Shown here: piece by piece, positions 23,258 through 34,357 of the stretch | Position numbering within the stretch: position 1 is the stretch's first letter | Layout of the letters: each line of letters starts with the position of its first letter | Source: Saposhnikovia divaricata | Taxonomy: Eukaryota > Streptophyta > Magnoliopsida > Apiales > Apiaceae | DNA: 64,000 nucleotides | Direction of reading: 5' to 3' | Assembly: GCA_036435485.1 (NCBI GenBank) | Contig: CM071600.1 | Location: 50,651,546-50,715,545 of the forward strand | Notes under the pieces: model-generated | Database searches by the model: none | What the model saw: the letters and a program-made list of their open reading frames with translations, nothing else | What the model was told of the DNA's origin: nothing | Program-made: the position numbers and the translations under genes

Positions 23258-25274
23258 TGTTGTGCTAAGAAAAATGATTTAAATTTGAATCGCAAGCGCA
23301 CAATTCGTTTCGTTGTAAAATTTATGATTCGTTCCTCAGAGACTAATATTTTCGCAAACTTAATTTTCAACTTAATCGAATTAGAACAATTTTAGAGAGA
23401 GTAATGATTTATCTAAAATAACAATTAAGCAAAAGTAAAAATGACATAAATATTTCAAGAAAAATAAAGAGGCGGAACATGGATCGCTACATTAACCAGA
23501 ACTAGAATGGGCCGAGAGAAAAAAAAAAAGAAAACGAAAGCAACAAATAAGATAATTAGTGACAAGAATTAAAATAGTAATTTAATGTTGTGTAATTAAT
23601 TACTAGATGCAAAGATTGATTAATAACTAAAGTAAAGTATGCACATTTAAAAGCCTACGGGTGGAACAAAATAAAGTTGGGCTGAGAATCAAAAGACATG
23701 GGCTACTAGAATAAACATGGGCCAGAGATTGAATTAAACTATATTTCATGGGCTAGGAATCTAATTAGGCTAATTATCATAAAACCAATGGGAATACAAC
23801 ATATTTAACAAATGGACTAGCTTAAGGAAAATGCAGAACTAACAGATGAATAAGAGCCTGAAACAAAGTATGTAAATTAAGTGATGAAATTAACTACAGA
23901 AGCAATAACTCATTTCAATAGCTAACAATAACTAACGAATTACGGACATAACTCAACAGCAAGACTCAGAACTCGTAACTTGAAACCGTTGCATAAACTT
24001 AGGCAAATACCCACAATGAACTCAACCAAATTACAAACTCAGTAAACCCATTTGAAAAACTCATGAATTCAGCAACACTATTACAAAATCAAAATGCTGA
24101 CAACAACTCGGCAATTAGTAACTAACAGCGAATCAATTCATCAATTTAAACCAAACTCGATACCAAAAATGAAATGGAAAAAAATAGGAAAAAGGGTATG
24201 GGGTGTTTGGTTTTTTTGGGGAAAAGAAAGAAGAGGGGCGTTGGCTTTTAGGGGGGGAAGAAGAGAGAGAGATAGATAGAGAGAAAAAAAGATAGGAGGC
24301 TGGGTTAAGATAGAAAGGAATGAAAAGAAGTGGAGTCGAGGAGAAGAACAAGAGGTAAAAGGAAGAAAAGAAAACAAAATAAGAGCTGGGTTTGTATTCT
24401 AATAAAAACAGGAAGGCTGGGATTCAAGAATGCTACGAATTAAGGGAATAAAAAACAAGAAATTAAATACTGAAACTTAATGAAATATTTTTTTATTTTT
24501 TTTATTTTTTTTTTGAAAATTAAGTACGAAAATAAAGGGGTAAACTATGAAAAAGTGAAATTTAAATTTAAAACAAGAATTTGGAATTTAATGGCCCACA
24601 ATAAAATTGAGATTTTTAAAGGGGCAAAATTACGAATTAAAACTACGAACAAGAAAATAAAGTTTCATTATTTTCAACCCCAAGTGGTTAGCAACGGGAT
24701 TTACGAAAATAACGAAACAAGGCAACAATAACGAAAGAGCAAGAAAAGAAATAAAGAAAATAAAAATTGCATTAATTATAATAGGAGTGTTTACAAGATT
24801 TGAAACTAAGAAAAGAAATACAAGAAAATAAAACTACCCTAAAATCTAAGTTACTAAATACAAGGGGGGTGAAGGGGTATTTATAGGATAGAAATTAGGG
24901 TTAAGGGGGGTGTTGGGTAAATCCCCACCATACATTTGGGTTGTGTGGTGGTGAAATCCTAGCCATCTATTTGTTTCCTTCCCCCTTAAGCTTTGAAGTG
25001 TTGATCTTGGCCATACACTTTGCTAATGTGTTGGGATGATCTCTACCTTCCACTTGTCTTGAAATATTCCTTTTGCTCCAAGCTCCTAATTCTTTTCCTT
25101 CTTTCATTTTTGGTCCTTTTTCTTCCTCTTTTTCCCTTCCTTGCACTTTATTTATTTATTTTGTCATTTCTTTATTTATTTACGATTTTCCTGAAATGTA
25201 ACAAAATAAAATATTAAAACATGAGTTCAAGCAATAAATAGGTAGATAAAATATGCAAAAATATGCACTTATCA
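23258..25274 (-). repeat. 5' LTR of the Athila-type element (uninterrupted copy)
   Basis: On the minus strand it starts TGATAAGTGCA and ends TTAGCACAACA, 2017 bp. It contains a TATA box at 24878-24885, a long purine-rich stretch near 24180-24370 (plus strand) and AT-rich DNA. It preserves the empty target site of the Tekay-like insertion, at 24392-24400. Confidence 0.88.
24878..24885 (-). promoter_or_regulatory. TATA box of the Athila 5' LTR
   Basis: The minus strand reads TATAAATA about 390 bp inside the LTR start. The other LTR keeps the same motif at 16843-16850. Confidence 0.5.
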
Positions 25275-25279
25275 AGAGC

Positions 25280-27975
25280 AATGGTGGGCTTCCCAACTGT
25301 TCCTTTAGCTTCTTGAAGGCTTCCTTACATTCCGGGGTCCATTCAAAGTTTTGACCCTTCTTGATAGCCTTAAAGAACTCTTTGCATTTGTCGGAAGACC
25401 GAGATACAAATCTGTTTAGGGCTGCCACCCTTCCAGTAAGCCCTTGGACTTCCTTAACATTTCTTAGGGATCTCAGTTCTAGCAATGCCTTGATTTTGGC
25501 AGGGTTTGCCTCGATCCCTCTGTGGTTCACAATGAATCCGAGGAATTTTCCGGACTTCACACCAAAAACACATTTTTGGGGGTTCAATTTCATCCGGTAC
25601 TTCCTTAAGATATCAAACATCTCAGATAGGTGCAACACATGGTCGGCTGCCACCTTTGACTTTACCAACATATCATCAACATAGACTTCCATAGTCTTAC
25701 CAATCTGTTCCTTAAACATCATGTTTACCAGCCTTTGGTAGGTAGCCCCGACATTCAGTAGTCCAAACTGCATCCCCACGTAATAGTATTACCCTCTATC
25801 AGTTATGAAGCCGGTATGCTCCTAGTCTGGCTCATACATTGGTATCTAGTTGTACCCGGAGTAGGCATCCATGAAACTTAGCAGAGCGTGGCCTGCCGTA
25901 GCATCCACCAGTTGATCAATTCTGGGTAGCGGGAAGCTATCCTTAGGGCATGCTTTATTCAGATCAGTAAAGTCAACACATGTCCTCCATTTCCCATTAG
26001 GCTTCCGGACCAGTACCGGGTTTGCCATCCATGTTGGGTAGAAGGATTCTTTAATCAAGCCAGCTTTCAATAATCGGTCTACCTCTTCCTGGAGGGCGGT
26101 AGCCCTTTCACCACTAACAGGCCTTATTTTCTGCCGGATACCCCTTCTCTCAGGGTCAATATTCAGGTGGTGACACATGATTTTAGGGTCAATCCCAACC
26201 ATGTCAGAGTGACACCATGCAAACACATCTAGTTTGCTTTTAAGGAAAGAAGTCAACCTTTCTCTTGTCTTCTCATCTAGCTGTTGCCCAATTTTCAGGA
26301 CTTTACTAGGATCTTCAGCATCCACCAATATTGGAATAGTATCCTCGGCAGCCCCTGCCTTTTCCAGGGTACCGGGCATCATGGGATCAATATCGATTTC
26401 AACCGGGGGCCCTTTCACCGCTTCCTAGTTTTCACTCTCTAGCCTTTCTTCATCTAGATCATCATCTGTGGCATCTTTCACTATGCCTTTCATTGGAATG
26501 TTTTGAATTTCATCATTTTTCTCGGCAGCTTCCAACAACAAGCTTTGTGGTGGTACTACCCCCCAAAAAATAGGAACCTCTTCAGTAGGTTCCTCTGGTA
26601 GCTCCACTACCATGATGGCATTGCATGTTGCCTTTTCAAACTTCTGTGGCTCTAGCCCATGGCTTCTCATTAGGGCTTCCCCATCAACCTTTTCTTCAGC
26701 TTGAATAAATTTATCTGCCTTCTCGGTAGTCTGTACAGCTTTGTTATAGCATTCCCTTGATTCATGTTGACATCCTTTCACACACCCGATGCCATTTGGG
26801 GTAGGGAACTTCATTGAAAAGTGATATATTGAGGTTACCACCCTCATATCCTTCAATACCGGTCTCCCAAGAATTGCATTATGAGATGTATCTTCGTCTA
26901 CTACCATGAATTCAGCCATTTGGGTGGCCTTGGAGGGATCCACACCCAGTGTTAACGGCAACTTAACCTTTCCCATGATTTGTACAGGGTTACCGGTGAA
27001 CCCATATAACTCATTATTGGTAGACAGCAATTCCTTATCCAGAAGCCTCAATTTCTGGAAATTGGTGTATGCCAAGATATTTACTGAACTTCCATTGTCA
27101 ATCAGCACTATGTGCACATTCATCCCACCAATGCTTACGGTTACCACCAAGGCATCATTATGGGGGTGGTGAACCCATTTGGCATCCTCCTCAGTAAAAG
27201 AAATATCATCAGTTTCCCCTTTGAACAGCTTAGGGGGCCTTTCGGCAACGTGGAAAACATTTATAAGGGGTTTCCCTCTGGCCTCCCGGGCATACCGATT
27301 TCTAGCATTCCGGCTGGCACCCCCCAAATAAGGGCCACCAAAGATGGTGTGGATGCTATTAGCTCGGGTAGTCCTATCTTGGTTTCCCGGAGCTTTATCT
27401 TTGTTATCTCTCCCTTCCTTATACTTCTTAGCCTCTTGAGCCACAAATTCAGTTAGGTATCCATTACTGATCAATTCTTCAATTTGATCTTTCAATTGCC
27501 TACAATCGGGAGTCTCATGACGATTTACTTCATGGAAGGCACAGTACTTCCCCTAATCCTTCTTTCCTGGAGGACCGGCACGGTAGGGCCTGTGGAATAG
27601 TCCACTTTTCTCATTTACTTCAAGAATATGGCCGATGGGCACAGCCAAAGGAGTGTATTCTGAATATTTTTGAAAATTAGCCCTTGGAGTGAGTCTATCC
27701 TTGACAGAAACTCTATTCTTAGTTGCATTAACAGCAATAGGGGCAGTCTTGTCATCATACCGAGGGGCTCCCAAATCGGCGGTACCAATCCCGGAAGCCC
27801 TCTTGTTGGAATCCCTTTTAGGGCTATAAGAACAATTTCTCTTGTTCCTGTTCCAACCCCTTGAATTGGAATCTTTGGATAACTTTGTCATTGACTCCTC
27901 AATAACCTTGTGGCGTTTCGCCTGTTGGTAGAATTCAGCTAGCGTTGCAGGCTCTCCAGTTGTAACTCTTTCCAA
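25280..27975 (-). pseudogene. gag C-terminus, protease and reverse transcriptase of the outer Tat element, broken
   Basis: One frame runs from 27975 down to the insertion at 25279. In order it shows a gag C-terminal knuckle of the form CX2HX4HX4C near 27510, an aspartic protease with DNGSSVN near 27098 and ILGRPVL, then reverse transcriptase with FTDLNKACPKDSFPLP, LLSFMDAYSGYN and YVDDMLVKSK. In-frame stops sit at 27553-27555, 26425-26427 and 25846-25848, with two more between 25845 and 25785. Several look like CAG-to-TAG changes, as expected from decay of methylated cytosines. Reverse transcriptase ends at GSPPLL where the Athila LTR begins. Confidence 0.85.
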
Positions 27976-29236
27976 AACTCAGTTCCTGGCCTAACTCCGG
28001 CTATCAGGAAATTCTTTAGAGTTTCGTCAGAAGCCTTCTTCACTTTTGGCACTTGCTCATTAAACCTTTTGAAATATTACCTTAAAGTTTCATGTGGATC
28101 TTGCTTGATATTAGCTAGAGTATTGACTGGTGGGGCATAGGCTACGATAGCCCTGAATTGAGAGATAAATTGGTCTCCCATCTTCCTCCAGGATTTGATA
28201 GATCCTTCAGCCAGTCTTTTAAACCATTGGTGGGCATTTCCACTCAAAGTGGAGGCTAGTAACCTGCACCTAGCCAAGTCCTCCACTTGATACACATCCA
28301 TCTCAGTATTAAAACGGCTCAAGTACTCAACAGGGTCTGAGTTACCATTAAATTTCAAATCTGTATTCATTTTGAAGAACCTTGGCAAGGGTGCCTTCTT
28401 CACTTTCGCTGAAAATGGGGAGCCGGAAATGACTCCAGATTTAAACTTTTGCTCCTCCTTGATTTTTTTCAAGTCCTTTTTCCAGTCAGACATTTTGAAC
28501 TGTCCATTCTCACCATCTGAAAGCATATCACTTCCAGAATCATCATCTTCATAAGCTATCTTACTCTTCCTGGGAACCGAACTCTGATGAGAGCTGGAAT
28601 CTTGATCGGTATCCCTCTCGGAAGGGACTTTGGTAGAGTGGGATTTTTTGCTCCTATGCCCAGAGGTGTGGCCACTTTGCCTGTAACTCCTTCTACCATC
28701 AGATCTAGACCTTCTGGAGTCATTCCTTGGGGGTACCGAGTGGGATCTCTCCACGTACTCCCGAGAACCCTGAATGTAGGAACCCCCATTGTCATCCCTT
28801 CGATCTCTGCTTCCAGTATTTCCAGCTTATGGCGAAGGTCCTTATTGGTTAGCCTCCTTTCAATTCTGTCAAAAACACTTAGGCTTCTAGTGGGTGAGCC
28901 CTCGGAACCCTGGGCTTCCATGCCATCAGATTGGTCACCCTCATGCTTTTCAGTCTCCTCCTCATCAGATGGGACATAATCAGTATTGTCCTCGGCATCT
29001 TTGTCAGATTCAAAATCCAGTTTTATCGGAGTTACATTCTTTTTCGCCCTCAACTTTTGCTTTTTACGCCATCATTTCATTTTCTCGGGATTCTTCTCCA
29101 GATGGTCAATTCTTTCAGCCATAGCGACCACATGATCCAAGATATCTTTGTTGCTAACATCACCATTATTTCCTTTGTTTCGTCCATTACCATCCTGGGA
29201 CGGTGTCTTATCACTATCGAAATTGTCACTCGCCAT
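27976..29236 (-). pseudogene. gag of the outer Tat element, broken
   Basis: The reading frame probably starts at the methionine at 29236 (MASDNFDSD), just after the primer site. It continues through an acidic, low-complexity N-terminus. A frameshift near 28800 moves it into the frame of the RS-rich segment that begins about 28754. The Gag core follows, with motifs such as FNGNSDPVEYLSRF and AHQWFKRLAEGSIKSW, typical of plant retrotransposon gag. A further frame change occurs between about 28077 and 27975. The protein would bind RNA and form particles in an intact element, but this copy cannot produce it whole. Confidence 0.75.
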
Positions 29237-29263
29237 ATCTCCTCCAAATGACGATTTTTGAGG

Positions 29264-29281
29264 CCCCTCCTTCGGGCGCCA
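29264..29281 (-). other. Primer-binding site of the outer Tat element
   Basis: On the minus strand TGGCGCCCGAAGGAGGGG begins three bases after the LTR end. The intact Tat element in this window has TGGCGCTAGAAGGAGGGG at the same place. The tRNA was not identified. Confidence 0.65.
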
Positions 29282-29283
29282 AT

Positions 29284-30268
29284 TGTTGTGGGAGAAATTT
29301 GTCACAACAAATTAGGAGGCCTGTTGCTGGAATAGCGCCAATGAATACGGAATCGTCCAACCACCCAGAAAGGCTCGTAGTTGGAGATCAATAGCTAGCC
29401 GGCCGGAAAGGTTCACGACTAGGGTTACCGAAGAACACGGGATGTGGTTCCTCGGAAGGATCGGACTGAATCTACGGGATTAGAGCTCAAGGACCGTGCA
29501 ATGATGATGCGTTGGCCAGCCAAGAACCATAACAATGTTGCGTCACGCAAGAGTATACGTGCTCTAGGCTTACTCAAGGTGTCAAAGTGTCTAAGAGAAT
29601 CCCGTAAACTGCCTACATACCACTATTTATAGTGGATCAAGCCCATATGTAGTTCTATTATGATATATTCGGTTGTTTATGATGAATTATCCCATTTCTA
29701 AAGGGATTATGACTGATATTTCTGATAATAGTCGTGTATTATGTATATAATCACGTTACCAAGTTGTATTAGGACTATTGGAAGCCTATTCCTTGATGTT
29801 TATCTCAAGAATATATGAATTATCATGATTTTGTGTCATTTATCAAGTAAATATGACATATATCCTCTAATAACTGAATATATATCCGTTTAGGAGTGTT
29901 TTTAGGTGATATAGACGTGTTCCTAAAAAATAGGAAGTCTGCCTTATCTGAATTGGCAGCCTAATCAGGCTTCCGGCGAAAACTGGGGGTACCGCCCAGT
30001 AGCCTGGCTCCGGTACCCCCTCCGGTAACCCCATAATGGGAGCTACTATGGAAGCCTTATTGAATGACTAGTAGTGGTTGTAGGTTACATACAAGGGGAT
30101 GCCCTTGGGACCCTAAGCCACATATATTCTTACTGCCATGTACATGGTAACTCCTAGGGTTGCCATGGGCCCTTGGAAGCCTGACCGATCACTTATTTTC
30201 CTCATGGGTCTGGACCCTAATCCTCTAGTGGGCCTAAATCTAACCCATGCAAAATTTTGGTCACAACA
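29284..30268 (-). repeat. 5' LTR of the outer Tat element
   Basis: Read on the minus strand this 985-bp LTR starts TGTTGTGACC and ends CCCACAACA, giving a 7-bp terminal inverted repeat TGTTGTG/CACAACA. A primer-binding site follows directly. A TATA box lies inside on the minus strand. The partner LTR is outside the window, so the outer boundary rests on the TG..CA ends alone. Confidence 0.75.
29624..29631 (-). promoter_or_regulatory. TATA box of the outer Tat 5' LTR
   Basis: The minus strand reads TATAAATA in a near-palindromic setting (CCACTATAAATAGTGG), about 340 bp before the LTR end. This is a plausible start for the genomic RNA. Confidence 0.5.
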
Positions 30269-31555
30269 CACTCATTATTAAAACTTTATATGGTTGTTAG
30301 AAGAACTATTCAAATAATACAATAAAAGGGTATTTTGATAATCAAAGCGAAATATAAATTGATTTCATAAATCAAACAGAATTTTTAACGTAAAAAATAG
30401 TCAAATTTTTCTCTCTTTTGTTTCTGCATAATTTTAATTGGAAAATAATTGTTAAACCAACACTAAATTAAAAATTATTTTGTTAATTTTATGTGGGCTG
30501 TAAAATAGTCCAAATCTAATTTTAAAAATTCAAGATAGAGCACAAATATTAAATTCAATGTGCAAAATCTTATACATATAAATATATATCAATTTTTTAA
30601 CAAAAAATTGATATATAATTTAATAGCATATGAATATAAAAAATTTAATATAATTATAGATATTAAAAAAGGAACCTTACATTACACGGGTTATAATCTA
30701 GTAAGCTATAAAGTGCAAACAACTATAGCCAGTTTTTCTGCATGTGATGATAAGAAAATAGGATTATAAAAAGAATGAGAATCACTTTAAATTGATCCTA
30801 GATTAAAGCTCAAGCCCATCTCTCGTAATTGTGATCCAAAAATTCAAATTTGGATCACCGACTGATTCAAATTTATAACCTATTCCAGCAACATGATCTA
30901 GATTTTTATCCAAATTACTATTTACATATTATATTACATAAAATTATTCTCAGTTTTTTATTCTTAAATTTAATATTTAGCCATTATTAAGTATTTATAT
31001 TATATTTAATAATTAAATTAAATTAAAATATAAAATTTTAATCTGCGTAAGTAGAATTAAGATTGTTTTGACAAAAAATAAATATTAAAATTTTCTACTT
31101 AATTAACAAACAACACATTCATTTTTTATGGTACCATTTTCTAGTCATTTTCTTTATTGTACTTTTAATTTATTGTAATTAATGTAATTATTATTTTATG
31201 CAATTAATGTACTTTTATTTAAATTTTAATGAAATATGTTTATGTCATTATTATAAGTTTTATTCTAAAAAGTAAATTTTATTAAATATTAATTACCTTC
31301 TATTATTAATTAAGTAATTAAAAATTCACAAATCAATTTTAAATTTAGTAAACTAAAAATATACAAATAACAATACTATTATTTGAATATTAAAGCAGTT
31401 GATCCAAATTGAATAGTACTGATCCAAATTTAGATCACCATTTAAATCATGTTGGAGAAGAATTTGGAATAATTTGTGCCAAATTTAGATCTTTGTATCA
31501 CTACTGGGTTTGCCTTAAGGAGGCAGATTATCAAAAGTGATTAGTTATGAAAACT
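30269..31555. other. AT-rich intergenic DNA with no recognised feature
   Basis: This 1.3-kb stretch outside the outer Tat LTR contains no long frame and no clear repeat. Only one short frame of 69 codons (30560-30769) occurs, AT-rich and without recognisable motifs. Confidence 0.6.
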
Positions 31556-31909
31556 ATTCCCTTTGTACCATTTTATAATAAGCGAAATGGGGTATAATTT
31601 GTAGTTGGTTACCCCCTTATTTTTGGTTATCCCCTTATTTTTGGTTATCCTCATTCACAACCGTTAGATCTTCAATTCAAATAGATCATGACCGTTAGAT
31701 ACAACAATACTAAAAGTTGAAGGTCTATGGTTTGAATCCCGCCAACAACATTTTAATATAAAATTAATACTAGATTATGTTATATAGAAAGGTTGAAGGT
31801 TCGATTCCCACCAACAGCATATTAATTTAGATTTAATACTAAACTAAAAATAATGTTTAAAATATTATATATACTAAACTATAAACAAATTTAAAAAAAA
31901 TAAAAATAA

Positions 31910-31938
31910 CCCGTGATTTGCACGAGCTACAAGCTAGT
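31910..31938 (+). other. Helitron-like 3' terminus
   Basis: CCCGTGATTTGCACGAG forms a short hairpin, and CTAGT follows seven bases later at 31934-31938. The next module begins immediately. Confidence 0.5.
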
Positions 31939-33269
31939 ATATTATAATAAGCGAAATGGTGTATAATTTGTAGTTGGTTACCCCTTATTTTTGGTTATCC
32001 CCTTATTTTTGGTTATCCTCATTCACAACCGTTAGATCTTCAATTCAAATAGAACATGACCGTTAGATACAACAATACTAAAAGTTGAAGGTCTAAGGTT
32101 CGAATCCCGCCAACAACATTTTAATATAAAATTAATACAAGATTATGTTATATAGAAAGGTTGAAGGTTCGATTCCCACCAACAACATATTAATTTAGAT
32201 TTAATACTAGACTAAAAATAATGTTTAAAATATTATATATACTAAACTATAAACAAATTTAAAAAAATAAAAATAACCCGATTTAAAGTTAAAAACAAGA
32301 AAATCCTTACATGGCCTTTATATTATCTCAAGACATTCGTCTCCGACTCTCTGATAAAAACATTTATAGAGAGGTTATAAATTTACTCCATCTTTTGACC
32401 TCAAAAAGAAAGTTTTACTCTATCTTTAACTTTTCAAGAATGATCAGCTGTACAGTTTTGAACCATTTTTATCCTTATGTACAAAGATTTTGATACAGGA
32501 GATAAAATATAACAATCTAGATACTATATTATAATAAGCGAAATAGGGTATAATTTGTAGTTGGTTACCCCTTATTTTTGGTTATCCTCATTCACAACCG
32601 TTAGATCATCAATTCAAATAGATCATGACCGTTAGATACAACAATACTAAAAGTTGAAGGTCTAAGGTTCGAATCCCGCCAACAACATTTTAATATAAAA
32701 TTAATACTAGATTATGTTATATAGAATGGTTGAAGGTTCGATTCTCACCAATAGCATATTAATTTAGATTTAATACTAAACTAAAAATATTGTTTAAAAT
32801 ATTATATATACTAAACTATAAACAAATTTAAAAAAAATAAAAATAACCCGATTTAAAGTTAAAAACAAGAAAATCCTTACATGGCCTTTATATTCTCTCA
32901 AGACATTTATAGAGAGGTTATATATTTACTCCATCTTTTGACCTTAAAAAGAAAGTTTTACCCTATCTTTAACTTTTCAAGAATGATCAGCTGTACAGTT
33001 TTGTACCATTTTTATCCTTATGTACAAAGATTTTGATAGGAGAGACAAAATATAACAATCTAGAAAGTATGGGAAACCAAAAATCGATTACATACAATTT
33101 ACGACAACAATTCTTATTATAAAACGGTCATGATCTATTTGAATTGAAGATCTAACGGTTGTGAATGAGGATAACCAAAAATAAGGGGATAACCAAAAAT
33201 AATGGGTAACCAACTACAAATATATACCCCCTTTCGCTTATTAGAATTATAGTATAGATTAAAAAGTAA

Positions 33270-33298
33270 CCTGTGCTTTACACGGGCTATAAGCTAGT
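33270..33298 (+). other. Second Helitron-like 3' terminus
   Basis: CCTGTGCTTTACACGGG can fold into a hairpin, and CTATAAGCTAGT follows. It is the same layout as at 31910-31938. Confidence 0.5.
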
Positions 33299-33383
33299 TA
33301 TTAATAATATTACTTCATCTCCTTATCTTTAAGTAGCATTCATTTCCTTTTAAGGATCTCTTAACTATTTTTTTTCTAATAAA

Positions 33384-33410
33384 ACTAGCTTAAAACCTGT
33401 GCGGTGCACG
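33384..33410 (-). other. Helitron-like 3' terminus on the minus strand
   Basis: On the minus strand CGTGCACCGCACAGG is followed by TTTTAAGCTAGT. The matching 5' end was not identified. Confidence 0.4.
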
Positions 33411-33508
33411 AAATTTCTTTAATATTATATGATTTTTTCAATAATTTGAATGAATTTTTTATGATATGAATTTTGTAAGTTAAATTTTTAAATGATAAAA
33501 TTTGATAA

Positions 33509-33512
<4 letters not shown>

Positions 33513-33590
<78 letters not shown>
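33513..33590 (+). repeat. TA then GA microsatellite
   Basis: About 25 TA units pass directly into about 13 GA units. It is a compound microsatellite. Confidence 0.95.
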
Positions 33591-33635
33591 AATGCATGAC
33601 TAACCCTTCTTTGGAAAATTTTATTAAATTTTAAA

Positions 33636-34289
33636 GGGTTAAATGGCGTTTTGGTCACTCAACTGACTGGAAACTTTCAATTGGGTCATTAAACTCAAAA
33701 AGTTTTCAATCACATCATTATACTCTTAAAAATTTTCATTCAGGTCACTGGTCGTTAAACTCCGTTAAAAATTAGACGGAAAGCTGACTAAGTTTGGTGA
33801 GTTGTCTTGAACAAATCCACCGTGGCATGTACAGTCAGCTGAAGCGGCATTTTGGTCACTCAACTGACTAAAAACTTGCAATCGGGTCATCAAACTCGAA
33901 GAAATTTTCATTCAGGTCACTAAAATAAAGTTTAGTGGTTTCACTCACAAAAAGCTAATCGTTGTTAATGTCTTATCGTTGTGAAACCACTAATCTTTAG
34001 TTTAGTGACCTGAATGAAAATTTCTTCAAGTTTGATGACCCGATTGCAAGTTTTTATTCAGTTGAATGACCAAAATGCCGCTTCAGCTGACTGTACATGC
34101 CACGGTGGATTTGTTCAAGCCAACTCACCAAACTTAGTCAGCTTTCCGTCTAATTTTTAACGGAGTTTAACGGCCAGTGACCTGAATGAAAATTTTTAAG
34201 AGTATAATGATGTGATTGAAAACCTTTTGAATTTAATGACCCAATTGAAAGTTGTCAGTCAGTTGAGTGACCAAAACGCCATTTAACCC
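33636..34289. mobile_element. MULE-type foldback element (654 bp)
   Basis: Ends GGGTTAAATGGCG and its complement CGCCATTTAACCC are flanked by the exact 10-bp duplication AAATTTTAAA (33626-33635 and 34290-34299). Arms of 309 bp each (33636-33944 and 33981-34289) are almost perfectly complementary, leaving a 36-base loop. A long terminal inverted repeat and a 9-10 bp duplication fit non-autonomous Mutator-like elements. It encodes no protein. Confidence 0.88.
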
Positions 34290-34357
34290 AAATTTTAAAT
34301 CAATAAAGTACTAGGGGAAGATGGAGAGATCAATGTAGGAAGGAGGACAGCATTGTA

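Larger units (their letters stand above)
62..25274 (-). mobile_element. Athila-type Ty3/gypsy element with gag-protease only, interrupted by a Tekay-like element
   Basis: Two similar LTRs (62-1193 plus 16369-17229, and 23258-25274) flank a 6.0-kb interior. The 5-bp target duplication AGAGC is exact at both ends. The primer site is next to the right LTR and the polypurine tract next to the left LTR, so the element reads on the minus strand. The interior encodes a 1064-aa gag-protease and nothing recognisable as reverse transcriptase, integrase or env-like protein. It was therefore probably mobilised in trans. Substitutions between LTRs are few by eye, apart from a divergent patch at the U5 tip. 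Confidence 0.88.
1..30268 (-). mobile_element. Outermost Ty3/gypsy Tat-lineage LTR retrotransposon, partial and interrupted
   Basis: The minus-strand element begins with the 5' LTR at 29284-30268, followed by a primer site, gag and pol. Its pol stops abruptly at 25280, where the Athila element is inserted, and resumes in bases 61 to 1 with the expected RNase H-domain continuation. The 5-bp duplication AGAGC (57-61 and 25275-25279) marks that insertion. The 3' LTR lies beyond the left edge. Reading frames carry at least four stops and two frameshifts, so this is the oldest and now inactive layer. Lineage is inferred from the DNGSS protease, the CX2HX4HX4C knuckle and RT features shared with the intact Tat element at 39367-50447. 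Confidence 0.85.
31556..33300 (+). mobile_element. Cluster of Helitron-like non-autonomous elements
   Basis: A module starting TTATAATAAGCGAAATGG and containing GTTGGTTACCCC..TTATTTTTGGTTATCC occurs three times in direct order (about 31570, 31942 and 32529) and once inverted (33125-33260). The first copy ends at 31938 in a short GC hairpin (31910-31926) followed by CTAGT. A second such end lies at 33270-33298. A GC hairpin close to a terminal CTAGT is the usual Helitron 3' signature. No Rep/helicase is encoded. Copies two and three form a tandem duplication with a period near 570-590 bp. Confidence 0.5.

Noticed and set aside
32097..32176. tRNA gene
   Set aside because: Only the T-arm/B-box words are present. 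No A-box, anticodon arm or acceptor pairing could be found.
33385..33597. Minus-strand frame with tyrosine-isoleucine repeats
   Set aside because: It is a translation of the TA/GA microsatellite.
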